Assembly (NCBI GenBank): GCA_000720535.1
Contig: JOAZ01000011.1
Coordinates: 124,001 to 188,000 of the forward strand
Reading direction: 5' to 3'
DNA from: Streptomyces halstedii
Lineage (GTDB): Bacteria > Actinomycetota > Actinomycetes > Streptomycetales > Streptomycetaceae
Length of the DNA: 64,000 bases
Positions 25,853 to 34,661 of the stretch are shown one piece after another (the stretch's first letter is position 1; every line of letters begins with the position of its first letter). Under the pieces are notes generated by a model that saw only the letters and a program-made list of their open reading frames with translations, made no database searches and had not been told where the DNA came from. Made by a program: the position numbers and the translations under genes.

Positions 25853-27348
25853 CGACGGAGAGTGCACCGATTCCCCGGGCCGCCCAGGCGACCGCCGTAC
25901 GCGGTACGGCTTCCGTACGCCCGCCACGGGACGGCGGCGGGGCCGAGGAGCTGCCACGGGCGCGGCAGGGCCGCGCCGGGCGGGTGTTCCCGGTGGGGCT
26001 CCTGGCCGCGGACACCGTGGCGGTGGGCGCCGCCGCGGTCCTGGTGGCGCACGCGTCCCCGCCGTGGCCGGTGTGGGTGGCGGCCCTCCTGCTCCCGCAG
26101 GTGGCCGCCCAGGTGGTGCTGCACGCCTGCCGGGGGCTGTACCGGGGCGGCCTGTCCCCGTCCGCCCTGGCGGAGCTTCCCGCGCTGCTCGGTACCGCGC
26201 TGGTGCAGTGGTGCGTCACCGCCCAGGTGCTGGCCGCGTGTGCCCCCGCCTGGGGCCTGGGCTGGACGGCGCCGCTCTGCGCGGCCGGCGTCCAGGTGAC
26301 GCTCGCGTGCGGCGGGCGTGCGGCCGTGTACCGGGTGCGGCGGCGGGCGGCGGCCCGCGCGCCTCTGTCCGCCCTGGTGATCGGTGACGGGCCGGCCGCC
26401 GACCGGGTCACCGCGGTGCTCCAGGAGCGCGCGGAGTACGGGATGCGGCCGGTGGGCCGGGTGGGCCGGACGGCCGTGTCCGAGGACGGCGGTCTCGCGT
26501 CCCCGGGCGACGGGGCGCCGCTGCCCGTGCTCGCCACGGCGCAGGACGTCGGCCGGGCGGTCATCCAGAACGCCGTGCGGCACGCGGTGTTCACCGCCGC
26601 GCCGGAGTCGGTGCCCGACGGCGCCGCCCTGTTCGAGCTCTTCGTGCGGCACGGCTGCCGGGTGTGGCTGATCACCGACCGGGGCGGGCCCGCCGTCCGG
26701 GACGCCCCGGCGCGGGACCACGCGTGGGGGTTCGCCGCCGAGACACTGCGTGACGCCCCGCACCATCCGGTCGCGTACCGGGCGAAACGCGTCATGGACG
26801 CCTCCCTGGCCTCCGTCGCCCTGGTGGCCGCCGCCCCGTTGATGGCGGCCTGTGCCCTGGCCGTACGCGTCTGCGACGGTCCCGGTGTCCTCTTCCGGCA
26901 GGAGCGCGTCGGCCGGTACGGGCGCCCGTTCGTGCTGCTGAAGTTCCGCACGCTGCGGCCGGCCGACGCGCACGAGGCGGCCACCCGGTGGAACGTGGCC
27001 TCCGACCACCGGATGAGCCGGGCCGGCCGGTACCTGCGCCGGACCTCGCTGGACGAGCTGCCGCAGTTGTGGAACGTCCTGCGCGGGGACATGAGCCTGG
27101 TCGGCCCCCGCCCCGAACGCCCTTACTTCGTCCAGCAGTTCAGCCGGGTGCATCCCGGCTACCGGGCGCGCCACCGGATGCCCGTCGGCATCACGGGGCT
27201 GGCCCAGGTGCACGGGCTGCGCGGGGACACCTCGATCGAGGACCGGGTCCGCTTCGACAACCGGTACATCGAGACGTGGTCGCTCTGGCAGGACGTGTGC
27301 GTGCTGGCGCGGACGGCGGGCTCGGTGTTCCGGCTGGGGGGCAGCTGA
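25849..27348 (+). CDS. Initiating polyprenyl-phosphate sugar-1-phosphate transferase (WcaJ/CpsE-like)
   Basis: A 499-residue membrane enzyme of the exopolysaccharide polyprenyl glycosylphosphotransferase family. It would start repeat-unit synthesis by moving sugar 1-phosphate from a nucleotide sugar to undecaprenyl phosphate. The N-terminal half has several membrane segments and a CoA-binding-like central domain (LSALVIGDGPAADRVTAVL). The catalytic C-terminal third shows YRAKRVMDASLASVALV, GPGVLFRQERVGRYGRPF, LKFRTL, RRTSLDELPQLWNVLRGDMS and LVGPRPERPYFV, all family signatures. ATG 25849 overlaps the previous stop. The central domain is less conserved, as is usual. Confidence 0.93.
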   Translation: MTTESAPIPRAAQATAVRGTASVRPPRDGGGAEELPRARQGRAGRVFPVGLLAADTVAVGAAAVLVAHASPPWPVWVAALLLPQVAAQVVLHACRGLYRGGLSPSALAELPALLGTALVQWCVTAQVLAACAPAWGLGWTAPLCAAGVQVTLACGGRAAVYRVRRRAAARAPLSALVIGDGPAADRVTAVLQERAEYGMRPVGRVGRTAVSEDGGLASPGDGAPLPVLATAQDVGRAVIQNAVRHAVFTAAPESVPDGAALFELFVRHGCRVWLITDRGGPAVRDAPARDHAWGFAAETLRDAPHHPVAYRAKRVMDASLASVALVAAAPLMAACALAVRVCDGPGVLFRQERVGRYGRPFVLLKFRTLRPADAHEAATRWNVASDHRMSRAGRYLRRTSLDELPQLWNVLRGDMSLVGPRPERPYFVQQFSRVHPGYRARHRMPVGITGLAQVHGLRGDTSIEDRVRFDNRYIETWSLWQDVCVLARTAGSVFRLGGS

Positions 27349-27351
27349 ACC

Positions 27352-28734
27352 GTGACCCTCACCGCCTTCGAGGCCCCGACCGCCCTCCCCCGTACCGCAC
27401 CGGCCGCGTCCGCCGCCGGGCCCGCCGACCGGGACACCCGGCGCGCCGGATGGCCGCTGCTGCCGCTGGTCGCGGCGGTGCTGCTGCCCGCCGTACCGGC
27501 CGACGCCGTGGCGGCCTGGACCGGGTACGCCCTGCCCCTGGCCGACCTGGCCTCGGGCGTGGCGGTGCTGGTCTGCGTGGGTGTGCTGCTGTTCCGGCGG
27601 CGGCGCCCGCTGACCCCGGCCGCCGCGTTCGTCCTCGCCCTGCCCGTGGTGGGGCTGGCGGTGGCCACGGTCACCGCCACGGATCCGGTGGCGGCGCTGC
27701 CGGGGTTCGCGCGGTATCTGCAGATCTTCGTCCTGGTGCCGGCCGCGGTGCTGCTGCTGGTCCGCGACGCGGCGGACTTCCGGGTCGTCACCGGCGCGCT
27801 GGTGCTGTCCGCGCTCGTCCAGGGGGTGGTGGGCGCGCACCAGTACGCCACCGGGACCGGCGCCTCGTACATGGGCGAGGACATCCGGGCGGTCGGCACC
27901 TTCGGGCCCGAGGACGTGATGGGCATGGCGACCGTCGTCGGCTACGGGCTGCTCGCGGCCGGGGCGTACGCGTTCCGGCCCGCCGCCGGGCGGCCCGCGT
28001 GGTGGGTGCCGTGCGCCCTGGGGGTGACGGCCGCGCTGGTGGTGCCCCTCGCGCTCTCCTTCAGCCGGGGGGCGTGGATCGCGACGGCGGCGGGCGGCGC
28101 CGTGATGATCGCGGCCACCGGGGCACGGCAGGCCCTGCGCACCCTCGCCGTGCTGGTCGCGTGCGCGGTCGTGCTGGTCGGCGGCTTCGGCGTCGGGTCC
28201 CAGATGCTCTCGCAGCGGCTCACCAGCATCACCCAGGTGACGAGCGCGCCCGACCGCTCGGTCACCGACCGCTACAGCATGTGGGCGGCGGCGGCCGGGA
28301 TGTGGCGGGAGCGGCCGGTGACCGGCGTCGGGCTCAAGGCCTTTCCGGCGCACCGGGACGGGCAGGCCTCGATCGGGCTCTCGGCCGGCAGCGACACGGC
28401 GGGGGCCGGGCAGGAGTTCGTCAGACAACCGCTGCTGTCCCCCCACAACATGTATCTGCTGGTCCTCGGTGAGCAGGGGCTCGTCGGCTTCGTCGCGCTG
28501 GTGGGCGGCTGGGCCGCGCTCCTGGTGGGCGGCGTGTACCGGCTGGCGCGGGCGCGGTCCCGCCGGGCGGCGGCCCTGGACTGCGGTCTCGCCGCCGTCG
28601 GGCTGACGGTCTGGCAGTGCGTGGACTTCCTGTACGCGGACATCGGCGGACCCTCCACGGTGCTCACCGGTGTCGTGCTGGGGCTGGCCGCCTGGTGGGC
28701 GCTGGCCGCGCCGGAGAAGGCGGCCGCCGCGTGA
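27352..28734 (+). CDS. O-antigen ligase/polymerase-family protein (Wzy-like)
   Basis: A 460-residue polytopic membrane protein with about ten to twelve hydrophobic helices and a large extracytoplasmic loop. The signature SFSRGAWIA (about 236-244) is the conserved motif of the Wzy/WaaL family, and the later loop contains GVGLKAFPAH and LSPHNMYLLVLGEQGLVG, typical of Wzy_C proteins. It would polymerise the lipid-linked repeat units outside the membrane. GTG 27352 follows the transferase stop by 3 bp, and the next start overlaps its own stop (GTGA). A ligase function is less likely in a Gram-positive operon carrying its own flippase and Wzz-like gene. Confidence 0.9.
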   Translation: MTLTAFEAPTALPRTAPAASAAGPADRDTRRAGWPLLPLVAAVLLPAVPADAVAAWTGYALPLADLASGVAVLVCVGVLLFRRRRPLTPAAAFVLALPVVGLAVATVTATDPVAALPGFARYLQIFVLVPAAVLLLVRDAADFRVVTGALVLSALVQGVVGAHQYATGTGASYMGEDIRAVGTFGPEDVMGMATVVGYGLLAAGAYAFRPAAGRPAWWVPCALGVTAALVVPLALSFSRGAWIATAAGGAVMIAATGARQALRTLAVLVACAVVLVGGFGVGSQMLSQRLTSITQVTSAPDRSVTDRYSMWAAAAGMWRERPVTGVGLKAFPAHRDGQASIGLSAGSDTAGAGQEFVRQPLLSPHNMYLLVLGEQGLVGFVALVGGWAALLVGGVYRLARARSRRAAALDCGLAAVGLTVWQCVDFLYADIGGPSTVLTGVVLGLAAWWALAAPEKAAAA

Positions 28735-30350
28735 GCGAGACCGTCGTGGAGACCGCCGCACCGGCGCCCGGACCGCCCACGCGCGAGGCCCGGGGCAAGC
28801 CCTTCCTGGCGCGGGCGGCGGCCGGTGCCGCCGGGCTGACCGTGGTCGCCGCCCTGCTGGGGCTGGTCCGTGACCAGGCCGTGGCGCGCCTCTTCGGCGC
28901 GGGCCACGCCAGTGACGCGTTCCTGGTGGCCTGGACCGTCCCGGAGATGGCGGCCACCCTGCTGATCGAGGACGGCATGGCGCTGCTGCTGGTGCCGGCC
29001 TTCAGCCTCGCGCTGACGCGGCGTGCCTCGGCCGCGTCCGCGGGGGATCCGGTGCGGGCGCTCGTCGCGGACACCTTCCCCCGGCTGGCCGCCGCCCTGG
29101 CCTGTGCGGGGGCGCTGCTGATCGCGGGCGCGCCCTGGGTGGTGGGGGTGCTGGCGCCGGGTCTGGAGGATCCCGGGCTCGCGGTGGACTGCACGCGTCT
29201 GACGGCGGTCACGGTCCTCACCTTCGGTGTCACCGGGTACTTCAGCGCGGCGCTGCGGGCGCACGGACGGTTCCTGGGACCGGCCGGGGTCTACATCGCG
29301 TACAACGCCGGCATCATCGGCATGACGCTCGCGCTGCACGCCGTGTGGGGGGTGCGGGCCGCCGCGGCGGGGGTCGCCGTGGGCAGCGTGCTGATGATCC
29401 TCACCCTGCTGCCCGGGTTCGTGACGCTGGTGCTGCGGCGGCGGGTGCGCGGAACGCCGGCCCCGGAGGGACGGGACGCGGCGGCCCCCCTGCTCGGGGC
29501 CGCCGTCCTCGCGCCGGTCGTGCTCTTCGTGGTGAGCCGTCAGTCCCAGGTCTTCGTCGAGCGGTTCCTCGCCTCGTCCCTGTCGGACGGCGCGATCTCC
29601 CACCTGAACTTCGCGCAGAAGGTCGCGCAGCTGCCGATGGTGCTGTCGATGATGATCTGCACGGTGACCTTCCCCGTGGTGGCGCGGGCCATGGCCTCCG
29701 GGGACCGCGAGGGCGCCCGGCGCCGGGTCGAGCGGGACCTCGCGCTGGCGGGGACGGTCGTCCTGCTGGGCACCGCCATGGTCCTCGGGTACGCGCCGCA
29801 GATCGTCGAAGTCCTCTTCCAGCGCGGTGCCTTCGACGCGGCGGACACCACGGCGACGGCCGGGGTGATGCGCGTGTACGCGCTGGGTCTGCTGGGCCAC
29901 ACCCTGGTGGGCGCGCTGTGCCGGCCGTACTTCTCCTCGGGGCGGCCGACCTGGTACCCGCTGGCCGCGATGGGGGCGGGGCTGCTGGTCACGGCGGGGG
30001 CCGGGGCCGCCCTCACCGGCCGCTTCGGGGTCGACGGCATCGCGGCGGCCAACGCCCTGGGCATCAGCACCGCCGCGGTGCTGATGCTCCTGGGGCTGGG
30101 GTCGCGGGCGGTCGCCGTCCGGGTCCGCGCCGTCGCGCTCTCGCTGGCCCGCCCGGCCCTCGCGGCGGCCGCCGCCGGGGCCGCCGGGCGGCTGGCCGCC
30201 CCGGTGGTGCCGGGACCGGCGCTGCTCGGCCTGGCGGCCGGCTGCCTGCTCGTCCCCGTGGTCTTCTTCCTCACCGCACGCGCGCTCGGAGCCCCCGACG
30301 CCGTCCATCCGCCAGCCCTCATCCGACAGAGGTTCGCCCATGGCCGCTGA
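28731..30350 (+). CDS. MurJ/MviN-family lipid-linked oligosaccharide flippase (Wzx role)
   Basis: A 539-residue polytopic membrane protein of the MOP superfamily, MurJ branch. LGLVRDQAVARLFGAGHASDAFLVAWTVPE near the start carries the conserved Arg and the DAF motif of MurJ. ERFLASSLSDGAISHLNFAQKVAQLPMVL and FQRGAFD further on are MurJ signatures. Most Wzx proteins belong to another branch, but actinobacterial polysaccharide operons often use MurJ-like proteins. It would flip the undecaprenyl-linked repeat unit across the membrane. GTG 28731 overlaps the polymerase stop. An 11-bp overlap links it to the deacetylase gene. The housekeeping murJ is expected elsewhere in the genome. Confidence 0.9.
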   Translation: MSETVVETAAPAPGPPTREARGKPFLARAAAGAAGLTVVAALLGLVRDQAVARLFGAGHASDAFLVAWTVPEMAATLLIEDGMALLLVPAFSLALTRRASAASAGDPVRALVADTFPRLAAALACAGALLIAGAPWVVGVLAPGLEDPGLAVDCTRLTAVTVLTFGVTGYFSAALRAHGRFLGPAGVYIAYNAGIIGMTLALHAVWGVRAAAAGVAVGSVLMILTLLPGFVTLVLRRRVRGTPAPEGRDAAAPLLGAAVLAPVVLFVVSRQSQVFVERFLASSLSDGAISHLNFAQKVAQLPMVLSMMICTVTFPVVARAMASGDREGARRRVERDLALAGTVVLLGTAMVLGYAPQIVEVLFQRGAFDAADTTATAGVMRVYALGLLGHTLVGALCRPYFSSGRPTWYPLAAMGAGLLVTAGAGAALTGRFGVDGIAAANALGISTAAVLMLLGLGSRAVAVRVRAVALSLARPALAAAAAGAAGRLAAPVVPGPALLGLAAGCLLVPVVFFLTARALGAPDAVHPPALIRQRFAHGR

Positions 30351-31113
30351 CACCACGCCACGCCGCGCCCGGACACGCCCCCGCCACGCCCCGCCGTGGA
30401 CGCCGTGGATCCTCACCTACCACGCGGTGGCCGACCCGGCGGACGATCCCTACGGCATCACCGTCTCCGCCGACCGCCTGGACGAGCAGCTGACCTGGCT
30501 GCGCCGCCGGGGCCTGACCGGGGTGGCCGTCTCCTCGCTGCTGCGCGCCGACGCGGCCGAGCGGCGCACCCTGGTCGGGCTGACCTTCGACGACGGGTAC
30601 GCCGACTTCCTCCACGAGGCGCTTCCGGTGCTGCTCACGCACGGCTGCACGGCGACCGTGTTCGTCCTGCCCGGCCGGCCGGGCGGCTCCAACGACTGGG
30701 ACCCGCTGGGCCCGCGCCGCCCGCTGCTCACCGAGGACGGCGTCCGGGCCGTCGCGGCGGCGGGCATGGAGATCGGCTCGCACGGGCTGCGCCACCTCGA
30801 CCTGACGGCGCTGTCCGACGCCGCGCTGCGCCGCGAGACACACGGCAGCCGGGAGGCCCTGGAGCGGGTCACCGGGACCCTCCCGGCCGGGTTCTGCTAC
30901 CCGTACGGGAAGGTCGACGCGCGGGTGCTCGCCGCGGTGCGGGACGCCGGGTACGCCTTCGGCTGCGCCCTCACGCCGGGCCCCTCGCGCGGACCACTGG
31001 CCCTGCCCCGTACCCACGTCAGTCACGCCGACCGCGGTGCCCGCCTCCGCGCGAAGGCGGTACGCCACCGGCTGCGCCTCCCGGCCGTGCCCGTGCGAGG
31101 GGGGCGTCCGTGA
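30340..31113 (+). CDS. Polysaccharide deacetylase (NodB/CE4 family)
   Basis: A 257-residue metal-dependent deacetylase. The NodB motifs are TFDDGYADF (about 84-92, the Asp-Asp metal and base motif), SHGLRHLDL (His pair) and a later CYPYGK block. No signal peptide is apparent; the first 20 residues are Arg/Pro-rich. The enzyme may therefore work on lipid-linked intermediates inside the cell, or be exported by another route. It could remove N-acetyl groups from the polymer, giving it positive charge. ATG 30340 overlaps the flippase gene by 11 bp and the stop overlaps the next start (GTGA), so it is embedded in the operon. Confidence 0.92.
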   Translation: MAADTTPRRARTRPRHAPPWTPWILTYHAVADPADDPYGITVSADRLDEQLTWLRRRGLTGVAVSSLLRADAAERRTLVGLTFDDGYADFLHEALPVLLTHGCTATVFVLPGRPGGSNDWDPLGPRRPLLTEDGVRAVAAAGMEIGSHGLRHLDLTALSDAALRRETHGSREALERVTGTLPAGFCYPYGKVDARVLAAVRDAGYAFGCALTPGPSRGPLALPRTHVSHADRGARLRAKAVRHRLRLPAVPVRGGRP

Positions 31114-32345
31114 AGGTCCTGCACGTCATCACCGGCCTGGGTGTCGGGGGCGCCGAGCGGCAGTTGCGGCTGCTGCTGCGCCACCTGCCGGCCCGCTGCG
31201 ACGTCGTCACCCTCACCAACCCGGGCGCGGTCGCCGAGGGGCTGCGCGCCGACGGGGTGCGGGTGCGGCACCTCGGGATGCGGGGCAACCGGGACCTGGC
31301 CGCCGTTCCCCGGCTCGCCCGGCTCGTCCGGCACGGCGGGTACGACCTCGTGCACACGCACCTGTACCGGGCCTGTGTCCACGGGCGGACCGCGGCCCGG
31401 CTCGCCGGAACCCCCTCGGTGGCGACGGAGCACTCGCTGGGCCGCGAGGAGATCGAGGGGCGCCCGCTCACCCGGGGGACCCGCGCGCTGTATCTGCGGA
31501 CCGAGCGGCTGGGGGCGGCGACGGTCGCCGTCTCCTCCACCGTCGCCGCGAGACTGCGCGCCTGGGGGGTTCCGTCCGCGCGGATCCATACGGTGCCCAA
31601 CGGCATCGACGCGTCGGCGTTCCGCTTCGACGGCGGACGGCGGCGGGCGGCACGGGCGCTGCTCGGCCTTCCCGGGGACGCGTTCGTGGTGGGCGGTGTG
31701 GGGCGGCTGGTGCCCGGCAAACGCTTCGACGCCACGGTGCGGGCCGTCGCCGACCTGCCCGGGGCCTGGCTCCTGCTGGCGGGTGACGGGCCGGAGGCCG
31801 GTGCGCTGCGCGCCCTGGCCGCCCGGCTGGGCGTCGCGGACCGGGTCCGCTTCGCCGGGGAGTGCGGCGAGGGCGCGGCGCCGGACGTTCCGGCGGTGCT
31901 CGCGGCCATGGACGTCTTCGTCTCGGCGTCCCGGGAGGAGTCCTTCGGCCTCGCCGTCGTCGAGGCGCTGGCCGCGGGGCTGCCCGTCGTGCACGGTGCC
32001 TGCCCGGCCGTCGAGGACCTTCCCTCCGGGCAGGCGCCGGAGGGCGCCGTCCGCCTGCGCTCCCCCACCGACCCCGCCGCGGAACTGACGGCGGTGCTGC
32101 GGCGCCACCTGGCGCACGGTCCGCGCCGGCTGCCGGTGCCCCGCGCGCTGGACCATTACGACATCCGGCTCAGCGGCCGGCGGCTGATGGACGTGTACGC
32201 CCACGCCCTCGGCGGCCCGGCCCCCGCCCCCTTCGTCCCCCCCGCCCCCTCAGTCCCCGCCGCCCCCGCCGAGCCGTACATCCCCTCGGACCTGTACGCC
32301 CCCTCATGTCCACCGGCCCCCTCGATCCGGAGAGCACACCGATGA
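31110..32345 (+). CDS. GT4-family glycosyltransferase with a Pro/Ala-rich C-terminal tail
   Basis: A 411-residue GT-B enzyme. VKVLHVITGLGVGGAERQLR is the typical start; YDLVHTHLYRACVHGRTAAR, GVGRLVPGKRFDATV and ASREESFGLAVVEALAAGLP (EX7E) complete the fold. It would extend the repeat unit; sugars are unknown. After the last fold element the final 45 residues are low complexity (PAPAPFVPPAPSVPAAPAEP), rarely seen in GT4 enzymes, and may be a tether or the result of a shifted stop. GTG 31110 overlaps the deacetylase stop and the stop overlaps the next ATG. Confidence 0.9.
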   Translation: MKVLHVITGLGVGGAERQLRLLLRHLPARCDVVTLTNPGAVAEGLRADGVRVRHLGMRGNRDLAAVPRLARLVRHGGYDLVHTHLYRACVHGRTAARLAGTPSVATEHSLGREEIEGRPLTRGTRALYLRTERLGAATVAVSSTVAARLRAWGVPSARIHTVPNGIDASAFRFDGGRRRAARALLGLPGDAFVVGGVGRLVPGKRFDATVRAVADLPGAWLLLAGDGPEAGALRALAARLGVADRVRFAGECGEGAAPDVPAVLAAMDVFVSASREESFGLAVVEALAAGLPVVHGACPAVEDLPSGQAPEGAVRLRSPTDPAAELTAVLRRHLAHGPRRLPVPRALDHYDIRLSGRRLMDVYAHALGGPAPAPFVPPAPSVPAAPAEPYIPSDLYAPSCPPAPSIRRAHR

Positions 32346-33019
32346 CCGAGTCACCCGACCAGCAGCCCTCGCCCGAACGGCCGCGCCGGTTCCGCCCCGC
32401 CTTCGTCCGGCCCGCCTGGTGGCCGCTGCCCGCCTGTGTCCTGCTGGGAACGGCCTGCGGGCTCGGGTACGGGCTGCTCGCCCCGCCCCAGTACGCGGCG
32501 ACCGGGTACGCCGTGGTGACCGCCGGGAAGGACATCGACCCGGCGGCGGCCCTGGGGTACGCCCAGTCGTACGGCCGGCTGGCGACCAGCGACACGACGC
32601 TCACCTACGCCCACGGCGCCGCCGGGGAGCCCGTACGTCAACTCCGGTCCCACGTGCGGTCCGAGACCTCACCCGACTCCCCCATGATCGCGGTGACCGG
32701 CACCTCGTCCGACCCGGAACGGGCCGCCGACATCGCCAACGCGGTCACCGAGGCGCTGGTCGCGGGTGCCGGGCATGTCGCCGCGGACACCGGGGTGAAG
32801 CTGCTCGCGTACGCGCACGCCGTCGCCCCGGCCGAACCGGTCTCCCCGTCCGCGCCGCTCGGCACGGCGGTGGGCGCGAGCGCCGGCGGACTGCTCGGCG
32901 GGCTGGTGCTGCTGGTGCGCCCGCGCCCCCGGCGCCGGGCCGCCGTCACCGCGCAGGTGCCGGGACCCGCCCAGGCCGGCGGGGCGGCGCACACCGGGGA
33001 ACGGGAGCTCGTGTCATGA
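32342..33019 (+). CDS. Wzz-like chain-length determinant (polysaccharide co-polymerase) without kinase domain
   Basis: A 225-residue membrane protein with two helices (about 23-43 and 172-193) flanking an extracytoplasmic domain containing PPQYAATGYAVVTAGKDID and TGTSSDPERAADIANAVTEA, the Wzz/CapA pattern. The Pro motif around the second helix (PAEPVSPSAPLG) also fits. It would set polymer length with the Wzy-like protein. The C-terminal 30 residues are basic and cytosolic but have no tyrosine-kinase ATPase and no Tyr cluster, unlike BY-kinase systems. ATG 32342 has GGAGAG 7 nt upstream and overlaps the previous stop; an ATG at 32306 is possible. Confidence 0.85.
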   Translation: MTESPDQQPSPERPRRFRPAFVRPAWWPLPACVLLGTACGLGYGLLAPPQYAATGYAVVTAGKDIDPAAALGYAQSYGRLATSDTTLTYAHGAAGEPVRQLRSHVRSETSPDSPMIAVTGTSSDPERAADIANAVTEALVAGAGHVAADTGVKLLAYAHAVAPAEPVSPSAPLGTAVGASAGGLLGGLVLLVRPRPRRRAAVTAQVPGPAQAGGAAHTGERELVS

Positions 33020-34179
33020 CCGGGGACCGCCACGGCGTCCGGGTCACGCTCTGCCGGGACCCCCTGGAGTTCTCCGCGCTCGCCGGGCGGTGGGACGCGC
33101 TGCACCGGAGGTGTCCGACCGCCACGCCGTTCCAGAGCCACGCCTGGCTCCATTCCTGGTGGCTGTCGTACGGCACGCCGGGGCGGCTCAGGGTCGTCCT
33201 GGCGCACCGGGGCGACCGGCTCGTCGGCGCCGCTCCGCTGATGCTCACCCACCGGCCGATGCCGCTGCTGGTCCCGCTGGGCGGCGCGATCTCCGACTTC
33301 TCCGACATCCTCGTCGACGCCGAACGGGCCCCGGAGGCCGTCACCGCCCTGGAGCGCGGACTGCACCGGGCCGCCGCGCACACCGTGGTCGAGCTGCGCG
33401 AGGTACGCCCCGGCGCCGCGGCCGAGTCGCTGTTCGAGGCGTGGTCGGGCGCGCGCGGCCGGCTGACCGACTCGACGTGCCTGGAGCTGCCCGCCGAGCC
33501 GGTGGGGGCGCTCATCGGCCGGATGCCCGGCTCGCGCGCCCAGCGCACCCGGGCCAAGCTGCGCCGGATCGACGCCCTGGGCATCGAGTGCCGTGCCGTA
33601 CCGGGGCACCGGGTGGCGGAGGCGCTCGGCACCCTGCTGCGGCTGCACGAACTCCAGTGGCGGGGGCGCGGGGTCAACCCCGAGCACCTGCGGCCCCGCT
33701 TCCACGCCCATCTGGTGCGCTCCGTCCGCCGGATGGTGCCCGACGGGCAGGCCCGCGTCCGTGAGTTCCTGCTCGACGGGGAGGTGGTGGCGGCCGATCT
33801 GGCCCTCGGCTCGGCCGGGCTGACCGGCGGCTATCTGTACGGGGTCCATCCGCGGCTCAGGGAGCGCAAGGTGGACGTGTCGGCGATGCTGCTGCGGGAA
33901 CTGGCGCGGCAGGCGGCCGACTCGGGCGGCGGGGTGCTGAGCCTGCTGCGCGGCGAGGAGGGGTACAAGGGCCACTGGGGTCCGGAGCCGGTGGTCAACC
34001 AGCGGCTGCTGCTGGCCCGTTCGTCCCTGGAGCCGCTGCTGAGGCTGCGCGCGTCGCAGGTGGCGGTGCGGGACCGGGCGGCGCGGACGGTGAAGGCGCG
34101 CTTCCCCGCCGCGCGGGACTGGCGCGACCGGCTGGGCGGGCTTCCGTCGGCCGGACTGTCGGCCATGGGCCGGAGATGA
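33016..34179 (+). CDS. FemAB/CelD-like GNAT acyltransferase, last gene of the exopolysaccharide operon
   Basis: A 387-residue protein of the CelD/BcsL (Acetyltransf_6) family, a GNAT-like fold found in cellulose and exopolysaccharide clusters. Landmarks are TPFQSHAWLHSWWLSYGTPG near the N-terminus, RTRAKLRRIDALG in the centre and GLTGGYLYGVHPRLRERKVDVSAML near the acyl-donor site, followed by LLRGEEGYKGHWGPEP. It may acylate the polymer or a precursor. The exact donor is unknown. ATG 33016 overlaps the Wzz-like stop (ATGA). The operon ends here; a chaplin gene with its own promoter starts 111 bp later. Aminoacyl transfer, as in FemAB, is an alternative. Confidence 0.86.
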   Translation: MTGDRHGVRVTLCRDPLEFSALAGRWDALHRRCPTATPFQSHAWLHSWWLSYGTPGRLRVVLAHRGDRLVGAAPLMLTHRPMPLLVPLGGAISDFSDILVDAERAPEAVTALERGLHRAAAHTVVELREVRPGAAAESLFEAWSGARGRLTDSTCLELPAEPVGALIGRMPGSRAQRTRAKLRRIDALGIECRAVPGHRVAEALGTLLRLHELQWRGRGVNPEHLRPRFHAHLVRSVRRMVPDGQARVREFLLDGEVVAADLALGSAGLTGGYLYGVHPRLRERKVDVSAMLLRELARQAADSGGGVLSLLRGEEGYKGHWGPEPVVNQRLLLARSSLEPLLRLRASQVAVRDRAARTVKARFPAARDWRDRLGGLPSAGLSAMGRR

Positions 34180-34206
34180 TCCGGGATGACGACTTTTGCT
34201 CCGATC

Positions 34207-34234
34207 CGTTACCGTCTGTCGACTTCCGCGTTGT
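34207..34234 (+). promoter_or_regulatory. BldN-type (ECF sigma) promoter candidate for the chaplin gene
   Basis: CGTTAC (34207-34212), exactly 16 bases, then CGTTGT (34229-34234) differs by one base per box from the BldN pattern CGTAAC-N16-CGTTGA. A start near 34241 leaves a 50-nt leader before ATG 34291. Several chaplin genes are known BldN targets. Confidence 0.6.
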
Positions 34235-34290
34235 CAGAGCATGCCGGCCCCTGTTCCGCGGCCGGTTTTCGATCCTTCCAAGGAGAACTG

Positions 34291-34569
34291 ATGTCGCGCA
34301 TCACCAAGGCCGCCGCCGTCATGGCCGGTACCGGTGCCCTGATCGCCGGCGGCGCCGGCTTCGCTTCCGCCGACGCCGGGGCCGAGGCCCTGGCCGCCCA
34401 CTCCCCCGGTGTCCTGTCGGGCAACGCCGTCCAGGTGCCGGTGCACGTCCCGGTCAACGTCTGCGGCAACACCGTCAACGTCATCGCCCTGCTCAACCCG
34501 GTCTTCGGCAACACCTGCGCGAACGTGGACAGCCACGAGGCCGAGGACGAGTACGGCTACGGCTACTGA
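34291..34569 (+). CDS. Short secreted chaplin
   Basis: A 92-residue precursor of an amyloid-forming surface protein that coats aerial hyphae and spores. A Sec signal peptide (about 1-27, ending ASA) precedes one chaplin domain: SPGVLSGNAVQVPVHVPVNV then CGNTVNVIALLNPVFGNTCA, with the two disulfide cysteines about 20 residues apart. There is no sortase motif, so it is a short chaplin (ChpD-H type) that self-assembles after export. The acidic/Tyr-rich tail EAEDEYGYGY is unusual and somewhat ChpE-like. ATG 34291 has AAGGAGAACTG immediately before it. A longer upstream in-frame start would destroy the signal peptide. Confidence 0.95.
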   Translation: MSRITKAAAVMAGTGALIAGGAGFASADAGAEALAAHSPGVLSGNAVQVPVHVPVNVCGNTVNVIALLNPVFGNTCANVDSHEAEDEYGYGY

Positions 34570-34586
34570 GTCGCGTCTCCGGCGCG

Positions 34587-34627
34587 CCGGGCCCCCCTTC
34601 CCGCTCCGGCGGGGAAGGGGGGCCCGG
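34587..34627. terminator. Bidirectional terminator between chaplin and tyrosinase
   Basis: A perfect 16-bp stem (34587-34602 with 34612-34627) around a 9-nt loop starts 17 bp after the chaplin stop and lies 34 bp beyond the convergent tyrosinase stop. Confidence 0.88.
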
Positions 34628-34661
34628 TCCCGTTCCGGGGTCCCAGGCGGCCGGGCGGGGT

